A stretch of 64,000 nucleotides of DNA, from assembly GCF_034355335.1 (NCBI RefSeq), contig NZ_CP136422.1:4872501-4936500 (forward strand), in the 5' to 3' direction. Numbering within the stretch: position 1 is the first letter of the stretch; the number at the start of each line of letters is the position of its first letter. This document shows positions 34,554-42,982 of the stretch, piece after piece. The notes under the pieces are model-generated. The model did not search any database and was not told the origin of the DNA. It saw only the letters and a program-made list of their open reading frames with translations. A program made the translations under genes and the position numbers. This DNA is from Blautia coccoides (GTDB taxonomy: Bacteria; Bacillota; Clostridia; Lachnospirales; Lachnospiraceae).

Positions 34554-34919
34554 ATGACAGTAAGAAAGTTTTTGTATGGTGCAACTGGTTTTCTTTCGTT
34601 ATTAGGTGTTATCGGTGTTATGAGTAATGAAAAGGAATTTTTACCTTTCTTTGTATTTGCAATAAACTTTGAGTATTGGTTTATGAAACAAGATGAAATG
34701 TTAGATGAATATATGAATAAATCAGCGTCCCGTGGTTTCTATTGTGGAATGATTGCCACAGCCTGCATTACATTATATTCTTTCTTGATAAAACAAAGTT
34801 CTGGAAATGAAGCATTTACTAATGGATTGGCTCTAGGGTGGGCGATTTCTGTAATTGTTTACTCTATATCAACCGCATACTTTGGAATGAAAGAAAAATG
34901 GGGAATATGTAATGATTAA
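34554..34919 (+). CDS. Small four-helix membrane protein paired with an XRE regulator
   Basis: This 121-residue protein starts at the ATG at 34554 behind AGGAG. Four hydrophobic segments are visible (around residues 5-23, 27-42, 62-80 and 88-108). It resembles small DUF3796/DUF2178-type membrane proteins that are regularly encoded with a short XRE regulator. Its stop overlaps the regulator start by 8 nt. It may sense a membrane signal and modulate the regulator; that is inference. Confidence 0.7.
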   Translation: MTVRKFLYGATGFLSLLGVIGVMSNEKEFLPFFVFAINFEYWFMKQDEMLDEYMNKSASRGFYCGMIATACITLYSFLIKQSSGNEAFTNGLALGWAISVIVYSISTAYFGMKEKWGICND

Positions 34920-35112
34920 AAACCGTATTAAAGAATTTAGGGCAAAATATGATATGAAACAAGACGATTTAGCGAAAGCAGTCGGTGTTCGACGGGAAAC
35001 GATTGGCAACCTTGAAAAAGGACGATACAATCCCTCTCTTGTATTAGCTTGGAATATTGCAAAGACATTTCATGTAACGATTGAAGAAGTTTTTACAGTA
35101 ATAGACGATTGA
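34912..35112 (+). CDS. Short XRE-family transcriptional regulator
   Basis: This 66-residue protein is almost entirely a Cro/C1 helix-turn-helix ([45 protein letters not shown]). Such single-domain regulators usually bind palindromes as dimers. The perfect inverted repeat at 34499-34539 on its own promoter is the obvious target, implying autorepression. Confidence 0.88.
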   Translation: MIKNRIKEFRAKYDMKQDDLAKAVGVRRETIGNLEKGRYNPSLVLAWNIAKTFHVTIEEVFTVIDD

Positions 35113-35128
35113 ATTTAGGAGTGATACC

Positions 35129-35359
35129 ATGATAGGACTAAAAAAACGAGATATAAAAAAAGCATTGAAAGCTGGAGCAAAGGCTGGCGGTGTATCATTG
35201 GCTGATGTTTGGGCTGATATTGAAGCTACGATTGATGAAGCTATGAACAGTACCGACCCAGAAGTGCAGGCGAATTTCAGAAAGTATTTTGGAAATAAAC
35301 GCCCTACACCAGAGGAATACATTTATACCATTACGAAAAAGACAAAGGTAAAATTATAA
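35129..35359 (+). CDS. Small helical protein, unknown function
   Basis: This 76-residue protein is encoded 16 nt after the XRE regulator behind AGGAGTG. It has a basic N-terminus ([18 protein letters not shown]), an acidic middle and a C-terminal [14 protein letters not shown]. No signal peptide, membrane helix or known domain is evident. Transcription ends at the hairpin just downstream, so it closes the operon of the palindromic promoter. Confidence 0.6.
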   Translation: MIGLKKRDIKKALKAGAKAGGVSLADVWADIEATIDEAMNSTDPEVQANFRKYFGNKRPTPEEYIYTITKKTKVKL

Positions 35360-35366
35360 TAAAGGG

Positions 35367-35416
35367 GTCGTGGAAATGCTTCACAGAATTGTGATCTGCA
35401 TTATCACGGCTCTTTT
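35367..35416 (+). terminator. Terminator of the membrane-protein/XRE operon
   Basis: GTCGTG (35367-35372) pairs with CACGGC (35405-35410), and inside it ATGC (35376-35379) pairs with GCAT (35398-35401). TCTTTT follows. A 25-codon ORF at 35376-35453 lies across this hairpin and is probably not a gene. Confidence 0.6.
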
Positions 35417-35429
35417 GCTCTCCGTTTAC

Positions 35430-35472
35430 TTTCAAAACTGTAAGTGTAATTGAATACTGCCCTTGCTATAAT
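35430..35472 (+). promoter_or_regulatory. Bce-type promoter with response-regulator box
   Basis: TTTCA-AAAC-TGTAA (35430-35443) matches the BceR-type binding consensus TNACA-N4-TGTAA with one mismatch, and another TGTAA follows at 35445-35449. An extended -10, TGCTATAAT (TATAAT at 35467-35472), lies 23 bp downstream. This arrangement is expected for induction of the transporter genes by the two-component system encoded after them. Confidence 0.55.
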
Positions 35473-35525
35473 CTAATTGTATTCCCAAACAAATAAATGT
35501 GGCAGGAAGAAAGGAGCGATTTTTA

Positions 35526-36296
35526 ATGGAACACATTTTGAATTTAGAACAAGTAAAAAAATACTACGGGGGTAACTCTGGAAATATCACAAAGGCAGTA
35601 GACGGTATTTCTATGTATGTGGATAAGGGCGAATTTGTCGCAATCATGGGAGCTAGTGGCTCTGGAAAGACTACCCTATTAAACTGTATTTCTACGATTG
35701 ATACCGTAACCAGCGGACACATTACAGTTAATAATCAAGATATTACCAAAATCAAGGATAAAGATTTTGCTGATTTCAGACGTGAAAATCTAGGGTTCAT
35801 TTTTCAAGACTTTAACCTTTTAGATACCTTGACGATTGAGGAAAACATTTCTTTGTCATTGGTTATCAACAAACAGAACCCTGCCGAGATTGAGAAACGG
35901 GTTCATACTATCGCCGACAAATTAGGTATTCGAGAAATTTTATCAAAATTTCCTTATGAAGTTTCGGGTGGACAAAAACAGCGTTGTGCTTGTGCGAGGG
36001 CTTTAATCAATGAACCAAAACTGATTTTAGCTGATGAACCGACGGGAGCTTTGGACTCAAAATCTTCCAGATTGTTACTAGAAACAATGTCTGACATCAA
36101 CAAGAAAATGCAGGCTACTATTTTAATGGTAACACATGACCCGTTTAGTGCGTCTTTCTGTGAACGTATTCTGTTCTTGAAAGACGGTAAGATATTCAAT
36201 GAGATTTTCAGAGGGGAAAAAAGCAGAAAAGATTTCTTCAATGAAATACTGGATATATTAACCTTGCTCGGAGGTGAAGTGGGAAATGTTAGGTAA
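35526..36296 (+). CDS. BceA-type ABC transporter ATP-binding protein
   Basis: This 256-residue ATPase starts at the ATG at 35526 behind AAAGGAG. Walker A GASGSGKTT lies around residues 42-50, the Q-loop in FIFQDFNL, the ABC signature VSGGQKQR around 147-154, and Walker B LILADEPTGA just after. It belongs to the MacB/BceA group that works with FtsX-like permeases. Together with the next gene it would form a peptide-antibiotic sensing and target-protection transporter (bacitracin or lantibiotic type). The drug is not predictable. Confidence 0.92.
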   Translation: MEHILNLEQVKKYYGGNSGNITKAVDGISMYVDKGEFVAIMGASGSGKTTLLNCISTIDTVTSGHITVNNQDITKIKDKDFADFRRENLGFIFQDFNLLDTLTIEENISLSLVINKQNPAEIEKRVHTIADKLGIREILSKFPYEVSGGQKQRCACARALINEPKLILADEPTGALDSKSSRLLLETMSDINKKMQATILMVTHDPFSASFCERILFLKDGKIFNEIFRGEKSRKDFFNEILDILTLLGGEVGNVR

Positions 36297-38262
36297 GTTA
36301 GCGGTTAGAAATACAAAAAGAAATATTAAAGATTATTTGATTTATTTGATAACTGTTACTATCGCATTTTCTCTTATATTTGCTTTTAACTTAGTGGCAA
36401 GTTCAGATGAAGTAGTAAAGTTATCTTCCAGTATGGGCACATTTAAAAATACATTGCTTGCTGTCAATATTCTTATCATTTTTGTAATATGCTTTTTAAT
36501 TAACTATACGACAAGGTTCATGTTTGAAAAACGAAGTAAAGAGCTTGGAACATATATGCTTCTTGGAATTAGAAAAAAAGAAATAGCAAGATTACTTGTA
36601 ATTGAAAATATAATGTTAGGTTTTCTTGCTTTAACTTTAGCTATTCCTATTGGTTTTGTATTCAGTCAATTTGTGTCATTAGTGATTATAAAATTGTTGG
36701 GTATTCCAGAAGTTATCTTCATTTCATTAAATTTTATTTCAGTAGGACTGCTTGCAATTTACTTTTTGGCAATATATGTATTGGTTTTAGTTAATCTTTT
36801 ACGAAGAATTAAAAAAATGACGGTACATGATTTTCTTTATTTTGATAAGCAGAATGAAAAGAAAATGTTCCGCAATAACAAAAAAAGGAACATTTTCTTT
36901 ATTATCAGCATTATCCTTACTATTGCTTCACTTTTTCTGTGGCATTCACGCTGTACTATGGAAAAATTTAGTGAGCAGGAAACACTTACTTATTTGATGA
37001 TTAGTGTTATTGTGTTAATTATTGGTATTTATGGTATATCTGCGACTTGTGCAGATATGTTCTTGTCTGTTTTGCTAAAGAGCAAGAAAACGAAATACCA
37101 AAAAGATAATCTTTTTGTAATAAGAACTTTTGCGTCAAAAGCACGAACTATGAGTTTTACATTTGGAACATTGTCAATGTTGATTTTAGTTTCGTTATTG
37201 GCTTTGAACTATTCTAGTATCAATAAAGCAACATATGAAATAAGTGTAAATTTAATTGCACCTTATGACGTTCATGTATTTGACGATATGCCACCATTTG
37301 ACAATTTTGAAGAATATATAAATGTGGTAGATGAAGATTATACGATAAAGGAAAACTTTGAATATAATATTTACAAAGAGCCAAATCATCAGATACAAAA
37401 TTATTATGGTATGCAGTTCTATGAATTTGACCCAGTAATGAAGCTAAGCGATTATAACAAATTACTTTCAATAAGAGGTATGGATAGACTCTCATTAGAA
37501 AATAACGAATATTTTATAGTTACAGATAGCAAACAATCTTATAGAATTGAGGATAATAAAGACATTGAAACCATTAGCTTATCCGATAAAAAATTAACTT
37601 TAAAAGGATATGATACAAAATCTTATTGGAGAAACCTAGTCAATAGTGGTAGATTTGTTATAATTGTTCCTGATAGCTATGTACAAGGTTTAGAAATATG
37701 TGAACAACATTTAGTTATTGATACAAAAGAAGAAACAACGACAAAATTATCAGAAAAGATAGACACAGAATTAAATCATTTATTAGCAGTAAAAGATGAA
37801 AATGGCGAAAAAGATTATGAGTATTATAGAGTCTCTGTTAGAGGGTCTGCGATTGAAGAGCAAAAAGCAATGACTGCAATGGTAGCTAGTCTATTTATGT
37901 ATATTGCATTCATTTTGATTTCCGCAGTAGGTACGATTTTAGCTATTCAATCATTAAGTGACTCTTCAAAATACAAATATCGCTATTTGACCTTACGAAG
38001 ATTAGGTGTAAATGATAAGTCGTTATTTAAGACAGTTAGAAAACAATTATTGATATTATTTTGTGTCCCTGCTATATCGTCAATAGTATGTTCTTTTGTG
38101 ATGATGTCATCATTGAATAATGTGTATCAGCAAATTTTAGGAGATAAATATCTTTATTTAATTTACTTCGGATTAAATTTAGTTTTCTTCTTCCTAATTT
38201 ATGGAATTTATTGGATAGCAACATATATCGGTTTCAAACGAAATATCAATGAGGAGAGTTAG
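36286..38262 (+). CDS. BceB-type ABC transporter permease
   Basis: This 658-residue permease starts at the ATG at 36286 behind GGAGGTGA, overlapping the ATPase end by 11 nt. Ten membrane helices are predicted, with two FtsX domains. Between helices 7 and 8 lies a large extracellular domain of about 200 residues (roughly residues 310-530), the hallmark of Bce permeases that recognise the antibiotic-lipid complex and signal to the kinase. The gene is very AT-rich compared with the transfer backbone. Confidence 0.92.
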   Translation: MLGKLAVRNTKRNIKDYLIYLITVTIAFSLIFAFNLVASSDEVVKLSSSMGTFKNTLLAVNILIIFVICFLINYTTRFMFEKRSKELGTYMLLGIRKKEIARLLVIENIMLGFLALTLAIPIGFVFSQFVSLVIIKLLGIPEVIFISLNFISVGLLAIYFLAIYVLVLVNLLRRIKKMTVHDFLYFDKQNEKKMFRNNKKRNIFFIISIILTIASLFLWHSRCTMEKFSEQETLTYLMISVIVLIIGIYGISATCADMFLSVLLKSKKTKYQKDNLFVIRTFASKARTMSFTFGTLSMLILVSLLALNYSSINKATYEISVNLIAPYDVHVFDDMPPFDNFEEYINVVDEDYTIKENFEYNIYKEPNHQIQNYYGMQFYEFDPVMKLSDYNKLLSIRGMDRLSLENNEYFIVTDSKQSYRIEDNKDIETISLSDKKLTLKGYDTKSYWRNLVNSGRFVIIVPDSYVQGLEICEQHLVIDTKEETTTKLSEKIDTELNHLLAVKDENGEKDYEYYRVSVRGSAIEEQKAMTAMVASLFMYIAFILISAVGTILAIQSLSDSSKYKYRYLTLRRLGVNDKSLFKTVRKQLLILFCVPAISSIVCSFVMMSSLNNVYQQILGDKYLYLIYFGLNLVFFFLIYGIYWIATYIGFKRNINEES

Positions 38263-38279
38263 GTTATTCTAGCTCTCCT
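38253..38279 (+). promoter_or_regulatory. Hairpin between permease and response regulator genes
   Basis: AGGAGAG pairs with CTCTCCT over 7 bp around the permease stop codon. No T-run follows, so it is more likely a processing or attenuation structure than a terminator. Confidence 0.35.
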
Positions 38280-38320
38280 GCTATGAAATTATTATGATGA
38301 TAAATCAAGGGGGTGTGAAA

Positions 38321-38980
38321 ATGAGGCTAGCAATTATCGAAGATGATGAAATCACTCGTCTGGAGCTTTCTAAATTACTAAAAACACAAGGATATGAAAC
38401 AGTTTTATTGACTGATTTTGAAAATCTACCAGAGGAACTAAAGCAGTATTCCGTAGAGTTGGTTCTGCTTGATATTAACCTGCCGTATGAAAATGGCTAT
38501 GAAGTATGCAGGAAAATAAAACAAGTCATGCCAGTACCTATTATCTTTGTAACAAGCAGAGATACAAATGCAGACGAATTGAAAAGTATTCAAGTGGGTG
38601 GGATTGACTTTATCACAAAGCCGTATGACACGCTTATTCTTCTTGAGAAGATCAAGCGTGCATTGCAGTTGTCAAACCCGAATAATTTCCGTGAGCTTGT
38701 CAAAAAAGATTGTGCCCTTGATTTACATTTATCCATTTTGAATTATCAAGAGAAAAGCATTGAACTGACAAGAAATGAATTTCGTATTTTATACTACTTT
38801 TTTATGAACGAAGATAAAGTTATTAGTAAAGAAGAACTGCTGGAAAAGCTGTGGAACGACAAGTATTATTTGGACGAAAATGTATTACTGGTTAATATGA
38901 CCCGTCTAAAAAAGAAAATGAGAGAAATCGGTATTGTTCACTTACTAGAAAATATACGAGGAAAGGGTTGGAAACTGTGA
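38321..38980 (+). CDS. BceR-type OmpR-family response regulator
   Basis: This 220-residue regulator starts at the ATG at 38321 behind AAGGGGG. The receiver domain has the acidic pocket DDE near residue 8, phosphoacceptor D51 (LLDINLP) and K about 101 (ITKPYD). A winged-helix DNA-binding domain follows (ELTRNEFRILYYFFMNEDKVISKEELLEKLW). It should activate the upstream transporter promoter through the Bce-type box. Its stop overlaps the GTG of the kinase gene. Confidence 0.93.
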   Translation: MRLAIIEDDEITRLELSKLLKTQGYETVLLTDFENLPEELKQYSVELVLLDINLPYENGYEVCRKIKQVMPVPIIFVTSRDTNADELKSIQVGGIDFITKPYDTLILLEKIKRALQLSNPNNFRELVKKDCALDLHLSILNYQEKSIELTRNEFRILYYFFMNEDKVISKEELLEKLWNDKYYLDENVLLVNMTRLKKKMREIGIVHLLENIRGKGWKL

Positions 38981-39981
38981 ACTTTTTTACATTCTTAGAA
39001 GAAAAAATAACAGAGATATTGTTTCAACTTTTCTTTCTTGCCTTAGTAACATTTCTTTTGATTTTCTACGGTGTAGATACGCTGTTTGTTGTATTGCTGG
39101 TAATTCTGTTCATCAGCATACAAGGACTTTTTCAATGGTGCTTGTATCGGAAGAAACGTAACGCTTCACAACATATTATTGATTTAGTAGATGGACTGGA
39201 AGAAGCCTACTATATTGCAGACGTTTTACCAAAGCCAAAAGAATTTCAAAATGAAGCCTATTACTACGCACTAAAAAAAGCCTGCAAATCTATGAATGAT
39301 GAAATCGATAAAATCACAGAAGAAAAGCAGGATTATCAAGAATATGTGGAAAGTTTCGCCCATGAAATTAAAATACCGATAGGAGCATTGTCTTTGACGT
39401 TTGATAATGCGAAAAATTACACGTTAAAAAAAGAAACAGACAAGATATTTCAGTTAGTGGAGCAAATGCTCTATTATGCAAGAAGTGAAAATACAGAAAA
39501 AGACTATTTTGTAAAACAGTTGCAGTTGGACGAAGTGATACATAATGTCATTCTGAAATTCCGTCATGCACTTATGGAAAGGAAAGTAATTATCAATATC
39601 CATGACATAGAGAATGTCGTTTATACTGATGAAAAATGGCTGACATTCATTCTATCTCAAATCGTGCAAAATGCGATTAAGTATTTTGATAAGCAGGAAA
39701 ATAAACTGACGATATACAGTCAAGACAACGGAACAAATATACTGCTTGTGATTGAAGATAACGGCTGTGGAATAAAAACATCTGATTTATCCCGTGTATT
39801 TGAAAAAGGTTTTACTGGTTCAAATAGAAGCAAAGCAAATGCAACGGGTATGGGACTGTATTTATCGAAAAAATTATGCGATAGATTGGGTTTGAAATTG
39901 GATATTGCTTCTACGGAAAAAGAATATACAAGACTGACAATTACATTTCCAAAAGGAACAGTTCATAATTTTTCAGAGTAA
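38977..39981 (+). CDS. BceS-type intramembrane-sensing histidine kinase
   Basis: The best start is the GTG at 38977, which overlaps the TGA of the response regulator and lies about 9 nt after GAGGAAAGG; a TTG at 38968 is too close to that site. The 334-residue protein has two N-terminal helices (around residues 14-34 and 36-54) with almost no extracellular loop, as in kinases that sense through a Bce transporter. Phospho-acceptor H129 is in SFAHEIKIPI. The ATPase boxes are IVQNAIKYF (N), EDNGCGI (G1) and GMGLYLSKKL (G2). Confidence 0.93.
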   Translation: MNFFTFLEEKITEILFQLFFLALVTFLLIFYGVDTLFVVLLVILFISIQGLFQWCLYRKKRNASQHIIDLVDGLEEAYYIADVLPKPKEFQNEAYYYALKKACKSMNDEIDKITEEKQDYQEYVESFAHEIKIPIGALSLTFDNAKNYTLKKETDKIFQLVEQMLYYARSENTEKDYFVKQLQLDEVIHNVILKFRHALMERKVIINIHDIENVVYTDEKWLTFILSQIVQNAIKYFDKQENKLTIYSQDNGTNILLVIEDNGCGIKTSDLSRVFEKGFTGSNRSKANATGMGLYLSKKLCDRLGLKLDIASTEKEYTRLTITFPKGTVHNFSE

Positions 39982-40275
39982 TTTGAAAAACCATGCCAAC
40001 ATTGATACGGTGCTTTAAGGGGGCTTGCGTTATGGAAAGCTTTAAGTACAATTATTTGCAATCAAATCCCACCTAATAGCACACTATTAAAAATTGAATA
40101 TGTTTTAGCTTTAAAGGCTCGTACAGACTATATGTTTTGTGCGGGCTTTTTTCATACCCGAAAAAAATTAAAAAATTTTTCAAAAGAGGTCATTAAATCA
40201 CACCTAGCTGTCCTTATATGGTGCGGAAAGAGGGATAAACACTTTTCAAATCATAAAGGAAAGGGGGTGAGATTG
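39982..40275 (+). other. Non-coding gap with terminator between cargo and orf7
   Basis: The 294-nt gap has no supported gene. GCTCGTACA (40117-40125) pairs with TGTGCGGGC (40138-40146), allowing two G-U pairs, and TTTTTT follows: an intrinsic terminator or attenuator. Tn916 has orf9, a repressor on the opposite strand, in this neighbourhood, and no minus-strand gene of that kind is present here. Confidence 0.65.
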
Positions 40276-40695
40276 ATGAAACCGTCTGACTTCCAGAAAA
40301 CAGTTCAATGTCGTTTTGAAAGTTGTTTAAAGAAAGTTGTCCGTAGTGTCGTGAAAGATTATTACAAGGAATTAAAACGCCGTAAGAATAAAGAAATATC
40401 TTTCAGCGAATTACCAGATGTCCTTGTAGATAAAATGGCTGTTTGGGACGATTACGAAACAGATTATACAATCTTTTCAGTATGTGGCATTGATATTCGT
40501 GTCCTTGATGATGAACTGGCAGAAGCCTTGAAGAAACTTCCAGAAAGAAAACGCAATACTCTGTTGATGTATTACTTCTTGGAAATGACAGAAAGTGAAA
40601 TTGCCAACTTACAGAAAATCACGCAAAGCGGTGTATTTAGAAACCGACATCATGCTTTGGAAACTATGAAAAAAATACTCAAGGAGGAACAATAG
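40276..40695 (+). CDS. Tn916 Orf7-like sigma-70-family regulator
   Basis: This 140-residue protein starts at the ATG at 40276 behind AAGGGGGTGA; the open frame extends upstream without a site. The C-terminal region resembles sigma region 4 (LAEALKKLPERKRNTLLMYYFLEMTESEIANLQKITQSGVFRNRHHALETMKKIL). In Tn916, Orf7 and Orf8 activate transcription of xis/int and the transfer genes. It is followed by the orf8-like gene after 3 nt. Confidence 0.9.
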   Translation: MKPSDFQKTVQCRFESCLKKVVRSVVKDYYKELKRRKNKEISFSELPDVLVDKMAVWDDYETDYTIFSVCGIDIRVLDDELAEALKKLPERKRNTLLMYYFLEMTESEIANLQKITQSGVFRNRHHALETMKKILKEEQ

Positions 40696-40698
40696 AAA

Positions 40699-40953
40699 AT
40701 GAAACAGTTATTTAAGAAGCCGTCCTATTACTTGATTTCATCAGCTATGGACGGAAACGAAAAAGCGATTGAGAAATTGCTGGCATTTTATGACCCTTAC
40801 ATATCAAAATGCTGTTTACGTTCACTTTATGATGAATACGACAATGTTTATATCGTTGTAGATATGGAGTTAAAAGGACGTATCAGAGAAGCACTTATCA
40901 AAATGATTTTAGGTTTTGATATTGAAGATATGAACTTAGAACCAGAAGAATAA
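40699..40953 (+). CDS. Tn916 Orf8-like regulator (helix-turn-helix type)
   Basis: This 84-residue protein resembles Orf8 of Tn916, a partner of Orf7 similar to sigma region 2 / YvrHa-like domains (SSAMDGNEKAIEKLLAFYDPYISKCCLRSL). It is encoded 3 nt after orf7, and AAGGAGGA lies within the end of that gene. The pair probably acts as a split sigma-like activator for excision and transfer. Confidence 0.88.
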   Translation: MKQLFKKPSYYLISSAMDGNEKAIEKLLAFYDPYISKCCLRSLYDEYDNVYIVVDMELKGRIREALIKMILGFDIEDMNLEPEE

Positions 40954-41328
40954 GCAGTTTTTAGCGGAGCATGATTTAATGTCCCCCCCTCTTTCCTGCT
41001 CCGCTACTGTTTTTACACATGAAAGCAACACGCTTTCGCCACAGCTCTTTGACAACTGAATAAAGCAGACAGATACGTTTGTGAGATAGCGAGCCACGGG
41101 GACTGTACGCCACGACCTTTTCAAAAGAAAGCGAGCGACCCACGCAGTGATCCGAGAGCGACTGTTGGAAAAGTCGTTTTGCCACGACCTATCCTCACAG
41201 AATAATGATACGTCCGCATGGTGCGGTTCTGCCCACAAAAATGGGAATAGTTGAGATACTAACGGAGTTTTCCAAAGCCGTCTGCCTGCTTGTAAAAAAT
41301 GACACACAGTAAAGGGGGTGCATAGATT
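40954..41328 (+). other. Structured non-coding region between orf8 and xis
   Basis: This 375-nt region replaces Tn916 orf10/orf6/orf5. It starts with an AGCGGAGCA / TGCTCCGCT hairpin (about 40966-41003) spanning a CCCCCC tract. It is markedly more GC-rich than the flanks. Further pairable pieces are ACGACCTTTTC (about 41113) with GAAAAGTCGT (about 41167), plus TTGACA at about 41049. ORFs on the minus strand here have no family features. It may be a leader RNA or small RNA controlling xis/int. Confidence 0.5.
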
Positions 41329-41532
41329 ATGAACAATACTGATGTGCCTATCTGGGAAAAATATACGCTGACGATTGAAGAAGCGTCTAAATACTTCCGC
41401 ATTGGCGAAAAGAAATTGCGTAAATTAGCCGAAGAAAATCTTGACGCTGGCTGGGTTATCGTGAACGGCAACCGTATTCAGATTAAGCGAAAACAATTTG
41501 AAAAAATCATAGATACATTGGACGAAATCTAA
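41329..41532 (+). CDS. xis: Tn916-type excisionase Xis
   Basis: This 67-residue basic protein closely matches Tn916 Xis ([26 protein letters not shown], then [18 protein letters not shown]). It has a winged-helix DNA-binding fold. It bends the element ends and directs Int toward excision. AAAGGGGGTG precedes the ATG. Int lies 78 nt downstream. Confidence 0.95.
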   Translation: MNNTDVPIWEKYTLTIEEASKYFRIGEKKLRKLAEENLDAGWVIVNGNRIQIKRKQFEKIIDTLDEI

Positions 41533-41538
41533 TGTCAT

Positions 41539-41583
41539 TGAGCCGTAGATATGGTATAATAAGGTATAGCGTATCACGGCTCA
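41539..41583 (+). promoter_or_regulatory. int promoter within an inverted repeat
   Basis: TGAGCCGT (41539-41546) and ACGGCTCA (41576-41583) are perfect complements 29 bp apart. Between them is an extended -10, TGGTATAAT (TATAAT at 41555-41560). The arrangement suggests an int-specific promoter whose use depends on a bound protein or on folding of read-through RNA. Confidence 0.5.
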
Positions 41584-41610
41584 TTCCATGACGGAAAGGA
41601 GCTTTACACT

Positions 41611-42801
41611 ATGTCTAATGTAAAACGAAAAGACAGTAAAAATCGCAATTTGCGTAATGGAGAGAGCCAACGAAAAGACGGAAGATACGTTTATAAATAT
41701 ACCGATATATACGGAAAGCCACAATTTATCTATTCTTGGAAACTTGTACCGACAGACAAGACACCTGCTGGAAAGCGTGATGATATATCGTTGAGGGAAA
41801 AAGAAGCACAGATAAAAAAAGACCTTAACGACGGTATCGACACAGTCGGCGGTAAAATAACAGTCTGCCAGCTTTACGAGAAGAAGAACAGCCAAAGAAA
41901 GAACATCAAGAGGGCTACTGAAAAGGGACGACAGTATCTTATGAACGCTCTGAAAAATGACCCGTTGGGTATGAGGGCGATTGATACTGTCAAGCAGTCG
42001 GACGCTAAAGAATGGGCTATCAGAATGAGTGAAAAAGGATATGCCTATAAAACGATTGATAACTATAAGCGTTCCTTGAAAGCGTCATTTTACATGGCGA
42101 TACAAGACGACTGTATCAGAAAGAACCCGTTTGAATTTAAGCTGAGTGATGTTCTGGAAGATGATACGGAACAGAAAGTTATCCTTACACCAGAGCAGGA
42201 AGAACGCCTGCTTGCCTTTATGGAAAAGGACAAGATTTATAGTAAGTATTATGATGAGGTTGTGCTTCTGCTGGAAACGGGACTTCGTATTTCTGAATTT
42301 TGCGGACTGACGACGCATATTGATATGCAGAACAGAATACTCAATATAGACCACCAGTTATTGAAAGATAGCGAAATGGGCTACTATATTGAAACGCCAA
42401 AGACCAAAAACGGAAAACGGGAACTTCCATTGACAGAACGGGCTTATCAAGCAATCCAAAGAATACTAAAGAACAGAAGAAAGGCACAACCGCTGATTGT
42501 AGGTGGTTACAGCAATTTCCTATTCTTAAACCGTGAGGGCTTGCCTAAAGTTGCAGGAAACTATGAGGGCATGGTGCGAGGGGTGATTAAGAAGTATAAC
42601 AAGTATCACACGGACAAGTTACCGAACATCACACCACATTCATTCAGACATACTTATTGTACGAATATGGCAAACAGAGGAATGAACCCAAACACTCTGC
42701 AATATCTCATGGGACACGCTAACATAACCATGACACTTGGCTATTATGCACACGGTACATTTCAATCTGCAAAAGCAGAACTGGAAAGACTGGCTTGTTA
42801 A
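41611..42801 (+). CDS. int: Tn916-type tyrosine integrase
   Basis: This 396-residue integrase recombines the element ends with the target. The N-terminal arm-binding domain (ESQRKDGRYVYKYTD) recognises repeats near both ends. The catalytic domain has R226 (GLRISE), H343 and R346 (TPHSFRH), H369 (MGHAN) and nucleophile Y379 (GYYAH). It lies 175 nt from the right junction, oriented outward, as in Tn916. All catalytic residues are present, so integration and excision should be possible. Confidence 0.96.
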   Translation: MSNVKRKDSKNRNLRNGESQRKDGRYVYKYTDIYGKPQFIYSWKLVPTDKTPAGKRDDISLREKEAQIKKDLNDGIDTVGGKITVCQLYEKKNSQRKNIKRATEKGRQYLMNALKNDPLGMRAIDTVKQSDAKEWAIRMSEKGYAYKTIDNYKRSLKASFYMAIQDDCIRKNPFEFKLSDVLEDDTEQKVILTPEQEERLLAFMEKDKIYSKYYDEVVLLLETGLRISEFCGLTTHIDMQNRILNIDHQLLKDSEMGYYIETPKTKNGKRELPLTERAYQAIQRILKNRRKAQPLIVGGYSNFLFLNREGLPKVAGNYEGMVRGVIKKYNKYHTDKLPNITPHSFRHTYCTNMANRGMNPNTLQYLMGHANITMTLGYYAHGTFQSAKAELERLAC

Positions 42802-42815
42802 TATCGGAGCTTATA

Positions 42816-42837
42816 TTTACTACTCATTTACTACTTT
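42816..42837. repeat. Right-end arm-type direct repeats
   Basis: TTTACTACT occurs twice, in the same spacing and orientation as in the left end (16984-17004). It starts 15 nt after the int stop codon. This is a candidate arm-type Int binding site. Confidence 0.6.
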
Positions 42838-42976
42838 TGGTTGCATTTTCATGCTGGTAAATGCCAGCTTATGCAAGGTATCTTCCAAAAAGAAAATACC
42901 GATAAAGCCCTAAAATACGGGATATATCGGCATTTACCAACTTATGAAAAGATAATCAGAAATTTAGTAAGTTTTT

Positions 42977-42982
42977 ACCATC
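42977..42982. other. Right ICE junction, coupling sequence ACCATC
   Basis: GTTTTT-ACCATC-AAAAAC marks the right boundary. ACC ATC continues the transposase frame broken at 16902, so these bases belong to the original target. Confidence 0.85.

Larger units (their letters stand above)
16903..42976. mobile_element. Tn916-family integrative conjugative element, about 26 kb
   Basis: The element is bounded by Tn916-type junctions. It holds, in Tn916 order, orf23, orf22, orf21 (coupling protein), oriT, orf20 (relaxase), orf19, ardA (orf18), orf17, orf16, orf15, orf14, orf13, orf7, orf8, xis and int. It lacks tet(M), orf12, orf9, orf10, orf6 and orf5. Extra cargo is a thioester-domain surface protein, an XRE regulator, GNAT and NTF2-like genes, a second ardA, a membrane-protein/XRE pair and a BceAB/RS-type module. 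All backbone genes look intact, so it may be transferable. Confidence 0.95.

Noticed and set aside
35376..35453. 25-codon ORF (hydrophobic, Cys-containing) between the XRE operon and the Bce module
   Set aside because: It lies across a stable hairpin with a following T-rich tail, better explained as a terminator. No family support.
39982..40275. tet(M) or an orf9-type repressor in the usual Tn916 position
   Set aside because: No ribosomal protection protein gene and no minus-strand repressor gene is present. The place is filled by the Bce-type module and a short non-coding gap.
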